From Nonomuraea sp. SBT364 (GTDB lineage Bacteria > Actinomycetota > Actinomycetes > Streptosporangiales > Streptosporangiaceae), in contig NZ_LAVL01000039.1 in NCBI RefSeq assembly GCF_001083785.1, forward strand, positions 1 to 64,000: a stretch of DNA of 64,000 nucleotides. The letters run 5' to 3'. Under the pieces are notes generated by a model that was not told the origin of the DNA, ran no database searches, and was given only the letters and a program-made list of their open reading frames with translations. Shown in pieces: positions 23,453 to 32,621 of this stretch (its first letter is position 1; the number at the start of each line of letters is the position of its first letter). The position numbers were made by a program, and so were the translations under genes.

Positions 23453-26400
23453 ATGTCTTCGCCATCATTCCGCTCTCTTCCCGCGCAGGTCGACCTGCCC
23501 GCGCTCGAGCGCGAGGTCCTGGACCGCTGGCGGGACGGGAAGATCTTCGAGCGGTCCGTCCAGCAGAACGAGGGCAACCCCTCCTGGGTCTTCTACGAGG
23601 GCCCGCCCACCGCCAACGGCCTGCCCGGCGTGCACCACGTCGAGGCGCGCGTCTTCAAGGACCTGTTCCCGCGCTACAAGTCGATGCGCGGCTTCAGCGT
23701 CCCGCGCAAGGCCGGCTGGGACTGCCACGGCCTGCCCGTCGAGGTCGGCATCGAGAAAGAGCTCGGCCTGTCCGGCAAGCGTGACATCGAGGCGTACGGC
23801 ATCGCCGAGTTCAACGCCAAGTGCCGCGAGTCCGTGCTGCGTCACGTCGACGCGTTCGAGCAGCTCACCGAGCGGATGGGCTACTGGATCGACCTGTCGA
23901 CGGCCTACCGGACCATGGACCCGGCCTACGTCGAGGCCGTGTGGTGGTCGCTCAAGGTCGTCTTCGACAAGGGGCTGCTGTTCCGCGACTTCCGCATCAC
24001 GCCCTACTGCCCGCGCTGCGGCACCGGCCTGTCCGACCACGAGCTGGGCCAGCCGGGCGGCTACGAGACCGTCACCAGCCCGTCGGTCTACGTCCGCATG
24101 CCCGCGACCTCCGGCCCGCTGGCCGAGCTGGGCGCCTCGCTGCTGATCTGGACGACCACGCCGTGGACCCTGGTGTCCAACACCGCCGTCGCCGTGCACC
24201 CCGACGTCACGTACGTGGCCGCGCGCACGGCCGGCGGCGAGGTGCTGGTGGTGGCCGAGCCGCTGAAGGCCGCCGTGCTGGGCGACGACGCCACCGAGGT
24301 GGCCCGCTTCACCGGCCGCGAGCTGGAGCGCACCACCTACGAGCGGCCGTTCGAGCTGGTCGACATCCCCGACGCGCACTACGTGGTGCTCGGCGACTAC
24401 GTCACCGTCGAGGACGGCACCGGCCTGGTCCACCAGGCGCCCGCGTTCGGCGCCGACGACATGGCCGTCATCAAGCGCTACGACATGCCGGTGGTCAACC
24501 CGATCGGCCCCGACGGGCGCTTCCTGGACGACGTGCCGATGGTGGGCGGGGTGTTCTTCAAGGACGCCGACGAGCGGCTCACCGACGACCTGCGCGGGCG
24601 CGGGCTGCTGTTCCGCGGCGGCCACTTCGACCACAGCTACCCGCACTGCTGGCGCTGCCACACGCCGCTGCTCTACTACGCGCTCCCGTCGTGGTACATC
24701 CGCACCACCGCGGTCAAGGACCAGATGCTGGCCGAGAACGCCGGCACCAACTGGTACCCCGACACGGTCAAGTGGGGCCGCTTCGGCGAGTGGCTGCGCA
24801 ACAACGTCGACTGGGCGCTGTCGCGCTCGCGCTACTGGGGCACGCCGCTGCCGCTGTGGGTGTGCTCCGCGGACGAGAGCCACGTGACCTGCGTCGGCTC
24901 CCTGGCCGAGCTGGGCGAGCTGGCCGGCCAGAACCTGTCGGCCCTCGACCCGCACCGCCCCTTCGTCGACGACGTGGCCTTCCCCTGCCCGGCGTGCTCG
25001 GCCGAGGCGCGCCGGGTGCCCGACGTCATCGACGCCTGGTACGACTCCGGGTCGATGCCGTTCGCCCAGTGGGGGCGCCCCGGCAAGCCGGAGGGCGTCT
25101 ACCCGGCGCAGTTCATCTGCGAGGCGACCGACCAGACCCGCGGCTGGTTCTACTCGCTGATGGCCGTGGGCACGCTGGTGTTCGGGCAGTCCTCCTACGA
25201 GAACGTGCTGTGCCTCGGGCTCATCCTGGCCGAGGACGGGCGCAAGATGAGCAAGCACCTGGGCAACATCCTGGAGCCGATGCCGCTGATGGACCAGCAC
25301 GGCGCCGACGCGCTGCGCTGGTTCATGGCCTGCTCCGGCTCGCCGTGGGCGGCCCGCCGGGTCGGTCACAACGCGCTGGAGGAGATCGTCCGCAAGGTCC
25401 TGCTGACCTACTGGAACACCACGTCGTTCTTCACCCTCTACGCCAACGCCGAGTCGTGGTCGCCCGCGATGCTCGCCGAGGCCCCGCCGGCCGCCGAGCG
25501 GCCGCTGCTCGACCGGTGGGCGCTGGCCGAGCTGCACCGCACGGTTGCCGAGGTCACCGCGGCGCTGGACGAGTACGACACCCAGCGGGCCGGGCGCAGG
25601 CTGGCCGACTTCCTCGACGACCTGTCCAACTGGTACGTGCGCCGCTCGCGCCGCCGGTTCTGGCAGGGGTCGCGCGAGGCGTTCGCCACCCTGTACGAGT
25701 GCCTGGAGACGGTCACGCGGCTCATGGCGCCGATGACGCCGTTCGTCACCGACTACCTGTGGGACGTGCTGCGGAGCGAGGAGGCGCCCTCGTCGGTGCA
25801 CCTGACCTCCTGGCCCGCCGTACGGGAGGACCTGCTCGACCCGGCGCTGTCGGAGCGGATGGCGCTGGTGCGGCGGCTGGTCGAGCTGGGCCGCTCGGCC
25901 CGTGCCTCCTCGGGCGTCAAGACCCGCCAGCCGCTCGGCCGCGCCCTCGTCGGCGCGCAGGGGTGGCCGTCGCTGCCTGGCGAGCTGCGTGACCTCGTCG
26001 CCGACGAGCTGAACGTCCAGGCGCTCGAGGACATGTCCGGTTTCAGCGCCGACCTGGTCTCGTACACGGTCAAGCCGAACTTCCGGGCGCTCGGCAAGCG
26101 GTTCGGCTCGCAGACGAAGCTCGTGGCCGCCGCCGTGGGCGCCGCCGACGCCACCGCGCTGGCTCGCGGCCTGCGCTCCGGCGCCACGGTGAGCGTGGAG
26201 GCGGGCGAGCTCGGCCGGGTCGAGCTCGGGCCGGACGACGTGATCGTCACCGAGCAGCCGCGCTCCGGCTGGGCGGTGGAGACCGGCGCCGTCGACACCG
26301 GCACCGGCGAGACGGTGGCGCTCGACCTGGAGCTGACCGACGAGCTGCGCCGGGCCGGGCTGCTGCGCGAGGTCATCCGCCTGGTGCAGGAGGCGCGCAA

Positions 26401-26602
26401 GTCGAGCGGCCTGTCCATCACCGACCGCATCGACCTGTGGTGGTCGGCCTCCGGCCCGGACCTGGCGCAGGCGCTGCGCGCGGGCGGCGGCCTGGTGGCC
26501 GACGAGGTGCTGGCCACCTCGGTCACCGAGGGCGCCGAGCCGGGCCTGCCCGCGCACACCGACGCCGACCTGGGGCTCTCCTTCCAGCTCCGCCGCGCCT
26601 GA
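23453..26602 (+). CDS. ileS: Isoleucyl-tRNA synthetase, IleRS2-like with GxHH signature
   Basis: A 1049-residue class Ia synthetase that charges tRNA-Ile. The HIGH motif region reads PTANGLPGVHH, so the usual HxGH is GVHH (59-62). KMSKH is at 598-602. The editing CP1 domain (WTTTPWTL) is present. The sequence closely resembles Streptomyces IleRS. IleRS2 enzymes with GxHH are reported to be extremely mupirocin resistant. The start is ATG 23453, six codons after a GTG at 23435 that overlaps the GGAGG ribosome site. It is controlled by the T-box directly upstream and ended by the terminator at 26612-26647. Confidence 0.95.
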   Translation: MSSPSFRSLPAQVDLPALEREVLDRWRDGKIFERSVQQNEGNPSWVFYEGPPTANGLPGVHHVEARVFKDLFPRYKSMRGFSVPRKAGWDCHGLPVEVGIEKELGLSGKRDIEAYGIAEFNAKCRESVLRHVDAFEQLTERMGYWIDLSTAYRTMDPAYVEAVWWSLKVVFDKGLLFRDFRITPYCPRCGTGLSDHELGQPGGYETVTSPSVYVRMPATSGPLAELGASLLIWTTTPWTLVSNTAVAVHPDVTYVAARTAGGEVLVVAEPLKAAVLGDDATEVARFTGRELERTTYERPFELVDIPDAHYVVLGDYVTVEDGTGLVHQAPAFGADDMAVIKRYDMPVVNPIGPDGRFLDDVPMVGGVFFKDADERLTDDLRGRGLLFRGGHFDHSYPHCWRCHTPLLYYALPSWYIRTTAVKDQMLAENAGTNWYPDTVKWGRFGEWLRNNVDWALSRSRYWGTPLPLWVCSADESHVTCVGSLAELGELAGQNLSALDPHRPFVDDVAFPCPACSAEARRVPDVIDAWYDSGSMPFAQWGRPGKPEGVYPAQFICEATDQTRGWFYSLMAVGTLVFGQSSYENVLCLGLILAEDGRKMSKHLGNILEPMPLMDQHGADALRWFMACSGSPWAARRVGHNALEEIVRKVLLTYWNTTSFFTLYANAESWSPAMLAEAPPAAERPLLDRWALAELHRTVAEVTAALDEYDTQRAGRRLADFLDDLSNWYVRRSRRRFWQGSREAFATLYECLETVTRLMAPMTPFVTDYLWDVLRSEEAPSSVHLTSWPAVREDLLDPALSERMALVRRLVELGRSARASSGVKTRQPLGRALVGAQGWPSLPGELRDLVADELNVQALEDMSGFSADLVSYTVKPNFRALGKRFGSQTKLVAAAVGAADATALARGLRSGATVSVEAGELGRVELGPDDVIVTEQPRSGWAVETGAVDTGTGETVALDLELTDELRRAGLLREVIRLVQEARKSSGLSITDRIDLWWSASGPDLAQALRAGGGLVADEVLATSVTEGAEPGLPAHTDADLGLSFQLRRA

Positions 26603-26611
26603 GACACTCCT

Positions 26612-26647
26612 CCGGACGGCGGTAGGGCCCGCCCTACCACCGTCCGG
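26612..26647 (+). terminator. Strong hairpin terminator after ileS
   Basis: CCGGACGG, a mismatch, and GGTAGGGC pair with GCCCTACC, a mismatch, and CCGTCCGG across a two-base CC loop. This 16-pair stem lies ten bases after the ileS stop codon. A short T-containing tail follows. Confidence 0.8.
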
Positions 26648-26726
26648 GGGTGCGCCTTCCTTGTCCGGCCACCGGGCTGTCGCGAAACTTGGCCAAGCGC
26701 CCATTTGTTTCGAAGGAGCTCATCCC

Positions 26727-27569
26727 ATGCGGGTCCCGGTGAACGGCACCACCCTGTACGTCGACGTCGAAGGAACCGGGCTGGAGCCCGACGGCTACAC
26801 GATGCGGGAGAAGCCGACCCTGGTGCTGCTGCACGGCGGCCCCGGCCACGACCACACGATCTTCAAGCCCGCCTACGGGCGGCTCGCGGACGTGGCCCAG
26901 ATCGTCTACGTCGACCAGCGCGGCAACGGCCGCAGCCAGGACTCCGACCCGGCGACCTGGAACCTCGGCCAGTGGGGCGACGACGTACGCGCCCTCTGCG
27001 ACACCCTCGGCATCGTCAAGCCGATCGTCCTGGGCTGGTCCTGGGGCGGAGCCGTGGCCATGAGCTACGCCTCCCGCCACCCCGGCCATCCGGGCAAGCT
27101 GATCCTGCAGAGCACCGTCGCCCGCTGGGACGTGGACCGGATCGTCGAAGGCTTCCGCGCCGAGGCGGGCGAGGAGGCGGCGCTGGCCGCCAAGGCGTTC
27201 CTCACCGAGGGCACGCCGGAGACCTTCGCCGCCTTCGGGCGGCTCTGCGCCCCCGCCTACAGTCCCGACCCGGCCTTCCCGTCGGAGTCCGACATCCAGG
27301 CCATGGCCCGCATGGTGCCCAACCCGGAGCTGACCATGAGCTTCATGTCCGGCGCCCGGTTCGACCTGCGCGAGCGGCTCGCCGCGATCCACTGCCCGAC
27401 GCTCGTCGTGGCCGGCTCCCGTGACCCGATCACGCCCCTGGCCACGGCCGAGGAGATCGCCGCGGGCGTGCCAGGGGCGCGCCTGGAGGTGTTCGAGCGC
27501 TCGGGCCACTTCGTGCCCGACACCGAGGGCGAGCGCTTCTTCTCCCTGCTGCGCTCCTTCATCGGATGA
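26727..27569 (+). CDS. Alpha/beta hydrolase, proline-iminopeptidase-like
   Basis: A 280-residue cytosolic alpha/beta hydrolase. It has the oxyanion motif HGGPG (36-40) typical of prolyl iminopeptidases, the nucleophile elbow GWSWGG with Ser105, and a C-terminal Asp in GSRDPITP and His in SGHFVPD, so the triad is complete. GNGRSQ after the VDQRG strand also fits the family. The start is ATG 26727 behind AAGGAG. It overlaps the downstream TetR gene by four bases (ATGA), so the regulator probably controls this hydrolase. The substrate could be a short peptide, ester or lactone. Confidence 0.86.
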   Translation: MRVPVNGTTLYVDVEGTGLEPDGYTMREKPTLVLLHGGPGHDHTIFKPAYGRLADVAQIVYVDQRGNGRSQDSDPATWNLGQWGDDVRALCDTLGIVKPIVLGWSWGGAVAMSYASRHPGHPGKLILQSTVARWDVDRIVEGFRAEAGEEAALAAKAFLTEGTPETFAAFGRLCAPAYSPDPAFPSESDIQAMARMVPNPELTMSFMSGARFDLRERLAAIHCPTLVVAGSRDPITPLATAEEIAAGVPGARLEVFERSGHFVPDTEGERFFSLLRSFIG

Positions 27570-28174
27570 CCTACCTGCCGGCCGGCGAGCGGCGCCGGCT
27601 CATCGTCGACGCCGCCATCGAGGTGATCGCGACGGAGGGGCTCGCGCAGGCCACCACCCGGCGCATCGCCGAGCGCGCCGGTACGCCGCGCGGCACCATC
27701 CACTACTGCTTCCGCGACAAGGACGAGCTGATCATGGTCGTCCTCGGGCGGGCCGGGGCCACGATGCGCACCGCCTTCGAGGGGCTCGACCCGGCCGCCG
27801 GCCTGGAGGCGACCCTCCGCGCCGTCGTCGCCACCTACTGGCAGTGGATCCGCGACCACCTCGGCCTGCACCTGGCGCTCATGGAGCTGACCATGTGGGT
27901 GATCCGCAACAAGGACAGCGTGCTGCCGGCCTCGCGGGACGTGTGGGCGGCGGTCAACGGCCCGCTCGGCGGCGACCTCATCCGGTCCGCCCTGGAGTCC
28001 GCCGCCGACGCGGACGGCGTCCGGCCCGCCGTCGCGGTCGCCGACCTCACCCGCTTCCTCATCCACCGGATGGACGGGCTGGTCTTCGAGTACGCCGAGA
28101 CGAGCGACCCGGCCGGCTGCTCCCGCCAGGCCGGCCTCCTCGCCGACGCCCTCATCGCCCTCGCCCGCCCATGA
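27566..28174 (+). CDS. TetR-family transcriptional regulator
   Basis: A 202-residue TetR-type regulator with an N-terminal helix-turn-helix (about 12-55: VIATEGLAQATTRRIAERAG followed by TIHYCFRDKDEL) and a helical ligand-binding domain. ATGA overlap with the alpha/beta hydrolase indicates one operon. Its C-terminal half resembles TetR_C_6-type domains, though the ligand is unknown. The stop is ten bases from the convergent MBL-hydrolase stop. Confidence 0.87.
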   Translation: MTYLPAGERRRLIVDAAIEVIATEGLAQATTRRIAERAGTPRGTIHYCFRDKDELIMVVLGRAGATMRTAFEGLDPAAGLEATLRAVVATYWQWIRDHLGLHLALMELTMWVIRNKDSVLPASRDVWAAVNGPLGGDLIRSALESAADADGVRPAVAVADLTRFLIHRMDGLVFEYAETSDPAGCSRQAGLLADALIALARP

Positions 28175-28184
28175 GCGCTCGTGC

Positions 28185-28820
28185 TCAGAGTTCGGCGGCG
28201 GCTCCCACGGGCAGCCGCCGGATGTCGGCGCCGAGCCGCTCGCGCTCGCTCTCCAGCACGCCGTCGAGCACCTTGAGCCCCCACTCGTTGAGCAACCCGT
28301 CATGCACGGCGAAGGCCCTGCGCGGCCGCACCGCGCGCAGATAGCCGATCAGGTCGGGCACCGTCATCCACGGCGCCTGCCCGGGCACCAGCAGCGTGGG
28401 CGCGTCCACCACGGTGAGCGCGTCACCCGGATGGAACACCTCCCCGTCGACCAGGAACCCGACGTTGCCCACCGGCGCCACATCGGGATGGCTCACGTGG
28501 TGCCGCTCGCCGACGACCGCCACCTCGAACCCGGCGGCCTTCACCACGTCCCCGTCACGCACCACCCGCACCCGGTCGCCGAACTCCGCCAGCCCGCGCG
28601 CCACTCCCTCGCAGGTGTAGACGACGAGCTCCGGATCGCTCTCGGCCGCCGCCCGCAACCGGCCGGCGTCGAGGTGATCCCAGTGCTCGTGCGTGACCAG
28701 CACCGCCTCGGCGCCGGCCAGCGCGGCGGCATCGGGCATGATCATCCCGGGGTCGATGACCAGTGCCCGCGAGTCCTTCTCCAGCCGCACGCAGGCATGC
28801 CCGTACTTGATGAGCCTCAT
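28185..28820 (-). CDS. Metallo-beta-lactamase fold hydrolase (UlaG/YtkL-like)
   Basis: A 211-residue metal-dependent hydrolase. The HxHxDH motif is THEHWDH (His44, His46, Asp48, His49), with VIDPG before it and a later GERHHVSHPD, so two metal sites are likely. The length and KYGHACVRLE start are typical of the UlaG/YtkL L-ascorbate-6-phosphate-lactonase-like group, whose actinobacterial members are mostly uncharacterised. The start is ATG 28820 with GGGAGG eight bases upstream. It is convergent with the TetR gene. Confidence 0.84.
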   Translation of the reverse strand: MRLIKYGHACVRLEKDSRALVIDPGMIMPDAAALAGAEAVLVTHEHWDHLDAGRLRAAAESDPELVVYTCEGVARGLAEFGDRVRVVRDGDVVKAAGFEVAVVGERHHVSHPDVAPVGNVGFLVDGEVFHPGDALTVVDAPTLLVPGQAPWMTVPDLIGYLRAVRPRRAFAVHDGLLNEWGLKVLDGVLESERERLGADIRRLPVGAAAEL

Positions 28821-28971
28821 GAGCCCATCCTCCCGCCCCGCGTCCCCGCGCACGCCGCGCTTCGCGTACGGCTCAACCGGCTCGACCGGCTTGACCGCCG
28901 GTCACTGCCGTACGCTCGCGGGAGCCGGAGCGACGCCGCAGGGGCTTGCCTTCGTAGGGGATAGCGAGGGG

Positions 28972-31233
28972 TCAGCTGACGGTCTCGCGGTCGTGCTGGC
29001 AGACCGAGCAGCTCGTCAGGCCCGCCGCCTCGGCTTCGGCCTGCGTCATGGTCTCCACACCGGTGTCTCCCGCGCCCTGGATGAGGGGGCAGGCGGTGCT
29101 GTGGTAGCGGCGGGTGCCCACGATGACCTTCACCGAACCGCCGCCCTTGGCGCCACCGCCGTTCTTGCCCTGGGGCGTGGCCGTTTCGGAAGTCTTGCGC
29201 TCCTTGGGCGACGCACCGGCCGTTCCCTTGACGGACGCGGACGAGGGAGCCGGACGCTCCGGAGCGGCGGCCTCACCCTCCGGCCCGGCCGCGCTCTCCC
29301 GCCTGGCCGCACTTTCCGGCCTGGCCGTGCCCTCCGGCCTGGCCGGGCTCTCGCGCTTCGCCGGTCCGGCCTGCGGCCTGCCCTTGCCGCCGCTGCCCGA
29401 CGCGGCCCCCGCCGGGGCGGCGCCGCTCGCGGTGGGCGCTGCGGCAGCTCCTGCCGACGCGGGGCCTGTGGGGGCCGTACCGGCCGAAGGACCGCCCGTC
29501 GCGGCCCTGTCCGCGGCCGCGCCCGTTGAGGCGGCGTCCGTGGAGGTGGCGGTTCTGGACGTGGCGTTCTTGGCGGAGGTGTCCTCGGCCCCGGCGCCGG
29601 TCGGCAGCGGGCCGCTGGATCGGGCCGATTCGGTCGACGACGCCGGGCGCTCCGGGTCCCCGGCGGCCGGCGAGCCTGCTCGGGAGGCGCCGGGTGCGGG
29701 ACGGCGTACGCCTGAGGGGGGCGTCATCTCGGAGGCCGCCTCGTCCCTCCGGGGGCGGGGCGGACCGGAAGGTGACCCCCCGGACCGCTCGGGACGGCCC
29801 TGGCCGGCAGAGCTTGGCTGGGGCACCGGTGTCCCGTCGGCGGTGACACGCGGCTGCGGCTGGGTGTCGGGATCGCGGTCCGCGGCGTCGGCGTCCGGAG
29901 CAGCGGCGCTCTTCCCGGACGGGCGCCGCTCGGGCCCCTCCGGCTTGGCACCGGAAGGCCGCTGCCCGGCGCCGGGCAGCGGCAGGGAAGTCTTGGTCTC
30001 CGTCTCGTCCTCGTCACCCTCGACAGAGGCGGAGGTGGACGACTTGCCGCCCCCCGCGGAGCCGGAGGGCTTACGCCCAGCCGCATCGCTGGAGGTGGAA
30101 GGCTTACCACCCTCCGCAGAGGCCGGAGGCCTACCACCGGCCGCAGGGCCGGAGGTGGACGGCTTAGGCTTACCACCCTCCGCGGAGCCGGAGGGCTTAC
30201 CACCGGCCGCAGGGCCGGCCGCAGGGCCGGCCGCAGGGCTGGAGGTGGAGCTGCCGCCGGGCGGGGAAGCCGGGCGGGCCTGGCCGGGCCTGGGGGCTGA
30301 GGTGCTGTCACTCGGCTTGGCGCCCGAGGCGTCGTCAGGTCCGGACGGGGTGGAGCCGCCGGTCTTGGGAGCCGCCTTGGCGTCGCCGGGACGGGAGGCG
30401 GTCGGCCCGCCGCCGGTCGAGGTGGCGGGGGCGAACCAGCCGGACGCGCTCTCGGCGGGCGAGGCGGCGGGATCTCCGGCGGACGGCCCCTCGGCAGGCG
30501 AGGCGGCCTTGCTCCCGGCGGCCGGGGCCGGGGAGGTGGTGTCCGAGCCGGGGGTGGAAGCCTGGGGACCGGACTTCGGCGGGGCGACCGGCGAACGCAG
30601 GTCGCGCGTGGACTCGGCGGGCTCCGTCAGGTGTGCTGCGGGGGCCGCGGGCTCGGGGTCGGCGGCAGGCGGCAGCTGCCGTCCGCCGAGCGCGGCGTCG
30701 GGGAGGCAGGCGGTGCAGGGCGTGAAGCCCTCCTCGCGCGCCTCTTCGTACGTGAGCTCCTCATGATCCCGGCCGGCCAGCTGGCGGCATCCCGGCACGT
30801 GGTAACGCCTGCGTCCGGGAATGACCAGCACGATCGCGTCCGGGGAGATCCCTCTCGCCGTCGCCGGGCGGGGAGCCGCCGGCGCCGGTGCGGGCCTGGT
30901 CGCGGGCCCGGGTGTGGGCACGGGTGCCGGCATCGCAGGCGTCCGCTGGTAGGGATGCGGACCTGACGGCTGCTGCGCTCCCATGGGGCCGGGCCGGGTG
31001 TGCGGCGCCCCTGGGGGCGCGAGCCCTGCCGGAGGGGGGGTGGCCGGGGTAGCGGCCTGCCCACCGCCGGGGAACAGCTCGTGACGCCGCAGCATCGCTC
31101 CGATCACCAGGAACAGCGCCGACAGCACGCTGACCACGATGGACCACATGATCAGGAACGGCTTGGCCAGTACGAAGCCCGCGATCAGCAGCACGACCGC
31201 CGCGAGCACCAAACCAGCACTGATAAGGATCAC
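28972..31233 (-). CDS. Membrane-anchored low-complexity protein with two Cys-His modules
   Basis: A 753-residue protein of unknown function. Two membrane helices (about 3-24 and 27-47) are followed by a Pro/Ala-rich linker. Module A is at about 133-175 (RRYHVPGCRQLAG ... EEGFTPCTACLP). Then come about 500 residues of Ser/Pro/Ala/Gly/Lys low complexity with GGKPSGSAE and AAGP repeats. Module B closes the protein at about 710-753 (RRYHSTACPLIQG ... AAGLTSCSVCQHD). Each module has the pattern YHxxxC followed about 30 residues later by CxxC, suggesting a small metal-binding fold. It starts with GTG 31233. It sits downstream of divIVA on the same strand, with a 41-bp gap, and may be co-transcribed. 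It is not part of the usual conserved cluster. Confidence 0.7.
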   Translation of the reverse strand: MILISAGLVLAAVVLLIAGFVLAKPFLIMWSIVVSVLSALFLVIGAMLRRHELFPGGGQAATPATPPPAGLAPPGAPHTRPGPMGAQQPSGPHPYQRTPAMPAPVPTPGPATRPAPAPAAPRPATARGISPDAIVLVIPGRRRYHVPGCRQLAGRDHEELTYEEAREEGFTPCTACLPDAALGGRQLPPAADPEPAAPAAHLTEPAESTRDLRSPVAPPKSGPQASTPGSDTTSPAPAAGSKAASPAEGPSAGDPAASPAESASGWFAPATSTGGGPTASRPGDAKAAPKTGGSTPSGPDDASGAKPSDSTSAPRPGQARPASPPGGSSTSSPAAGPAAGPAAGGKPSGSAEGGKPKPSTSGPAAGGRPPASAEGGKPSTSSDAAGRKPSGSAGGGKSSTSASVEGDEDETETKTSLPLPGAGQRPSGAKPEGPERRPSGKSAAAPDADAADRDPDTQPQPRVTADGTPVPQPSSAGQGRPERSGGSPSGPPRPRRDEAASEMTPPSGVRRPAPGASRAGSPAAGDPERPASSTESARSSGPLPTGAGAEDTSAKNATSRTATSTDAASTGAAADRAATGGPSAGTAPTGPASAGAAAAPTASGAAPAGAASGSGGKGRPQAGPAKRESPARPEGTARPESAARRESAAGPEGEAAAPERPAPSSASVKGTAGASPKERKTSETATPQGKNGGGAKGGGSVKVIVGTRRYHSTACPLIQGAGDTGVETMTQAEAEAAGLTSCSVCQHDRETVS

Positions 31234-31274
31234 TAGGGGCTCTTTCGAGTGACGGGTCCAGTTGACCCGTTACT

Positions 31275-32141
31275 TTACCGGCGGTCGTTGTGGGGACCGT
31301 CACCGCCGGGGAAGGCGCCCTGCGGAGCCTCGCCGCCGAACGGGTTCGGGCCACCGGGCAGAGGCTGCTGACCACCCTGCGGCACGGAGTGCGACATGGC
31401 GGGAGCGCCGGGACCACCCGACATGACCGGGAACCCGCCGCTGCCCTCGGCGGAGACGTTCAGCTCGGCGAGCTGGTTCTCCAGGTAGAGCTTGAGGCGG
31501 CTGCGGTATTCGCGTTCGAAGCTGCGCAGCTCCTCGACCTTGCGCTCGAGCTCGTCGCGGGTCTGGACGAGGGAGCCCATGGCCTGACGGTGGCGCTCCT
31601 GGGCGTCGCGCTCGAGCGTCTCGGCGCGGGCGCGGGCGTCGCCGATGACCTGCTCGGCCTGGCGGCGGGCCTTGGTGAGGATCTCGTCGGCCTCGCGGCG
31701 GGCGCGGGTGACGGTCTCGTCCGCCTCGCGGCGGGCGTCGGCGATCGCCTGGTCGGCGGTCTGCTGGGCGAGGGCCAGGACGCGAGCCGCGGTGTCCATG
31801 TTGTCCTCGGCGGGAGGCATGTTCATGGCCACGGGAACCGGCTGGGGCTGCGGCTGCGGCTCGGGGGCCCGCATGGGCTCCGGCTGCGGCGGCTGCATCA
31901 TCTCCGGCTTGGGCTGCTCCTGCACCGGCGCGGAGGCCATGGGCATGTTCATGCCACCGGGCACCTTGCCACGCAGGCACTCGGCCAGCTTGGCGCGCAG
32001 CTCCTCGTTCTCCTGGATGAGTCGGTCTAGCTCGGCCTCGACCTCGTCGAGGAACGCGTCGACCTCTTCCTCGTCGTAGCCCGGCCGCAACCGGGTCGTG
32101 CTGAACTGCTTGTTCCGCACATCAGCGGGCGTAAGCGGCAT
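31275..32141 (-). CDS. divIVA: DivIVA/Wag31 polar-growth scaffold protein
   Basis: A 288-residue coiled-coil protein that binds curved membrane at poles and septa and directs polar wall synthesis in actinobacteria. The N-terminal lipid-binding domain is clear (MPLTPADVRNKQFSTTRLRP, then YDEEEVDAFLDEV). A first coiled coil runs to about residue 55, a Met/Pro/Gln-rich linker to about 105, and a long Arg/Glu-rich coiled coil from about 110 to 235. A Gly/Pro-rich tail follows. AAGGAG stands nine bases before ATG. It follows sepF and yggT in the conserved order. In other actinobacteria it is phosphorylated by Ser/Thr kinases. A link to the kinases here is not shown. Confidence 0.96.
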   Translation of the reverse strand: MPLTPADVRNKQFSTTRLRPGYDEEEVDAFLDEVEAELDRLIQENEELRAKLAECLRGKVPGGMNMPMASAPVQEQPKPEMMQPPQPEPMRAPEPQPQPQPVPVAMNMPPAEDNMDTAARVLALAQQTADQAIADARREADETVTRARREADEILTKARRQAEQVIGDARARAETLERDAQERHRQAMGSLVQTRDELERKVEELRSFEREYRSRLKLYLENQLAELNVSAEGSGGFPVMSGGPGAPAMSHSVPQGGQQPLPGGPNPFGGEAPQGAFPGGDGPHNDRR

Positions 32142-32247
32142 CTTTTGGTCTCCTTGGCGCGCTTTGGAGTCTGTCCGGAGGGACGGTAACCCGAATCACT
32201 TCAGCGCGGACACGAGTTGGATCACGACCTGTGCCCCGCGGCCCCCT

Positions 32248-32541
32248 TCACCGGCCGCCGAACGATCCTACGATGTTGATCAGCAGCAGGACGATGATGA
32301 AGAGGACTGTGAAGCTTAGGTCAAAGGCCACCGTACCCAACCGGAGCGGGGGAATGAAACGGCGGAGGAACTTGAGGGGCGGGTCGGTTGCGGTGTATGT
32401 GGCTTCGGCGAGCACGAGAACGACCCCGGAAGGCCGCCACTGCCGGGCGAACGCCTGCACTGTCTCGAAGATCATCCGGCCGATGAGCAGCACCAGATAG
32501 AGAGACAGGACGACGACCAAGATCTGGCTTACGATCCCCAC
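32248..32541 (-). CDS. YggT family membrane protein
   Basis: A 97-residue membrane protein with two hydrophobic regions (about 5-25 and 72-94) and the YggT signature region YTATDPPLKFLRRFIPPLRLG between them. The family is widely placed between sepF and divIVA in Gram-positive division clusters. Its biochemical role is unknown. It starts with GTG 32541, with GGAGG rather far upstream, so translation may be weak or the start may be slightly different. Confidence 0.88.
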   Translation of the reverse strand: MGIVSQILVVVLSLYLVLLIGRMIFETVQAFARQWRPSGVVLVLAEATYTATDPPLKFLRRFIPPLRLGTVAFDLSFTVLFIIVLLLINIVGSFGGR

Positions 32542-32621
32542 GGTCTGGCCGCGCCTCCACTTCTGATGTGTCCGCCCGGTCTCGGGGAGACCTGGTTGGA
32601 TCCGATAGGCATACAGAGACT

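Noticed and set aside
28860-28971. TTGACC and TACGCT pair on the plus strand near 28890
   Set aside because: The spacing is only about 14 bases and no plus-strand gene starts downstream, so a promoter call is not supported.
29114-30766. 550-codon plus-strand frame opposite the low-complexity membrane protein
   Set aside because: Only Ala/Pro/Gly composition mirrored from the opposite strand. The minus frame has membrane helices and the paired Cys modules.
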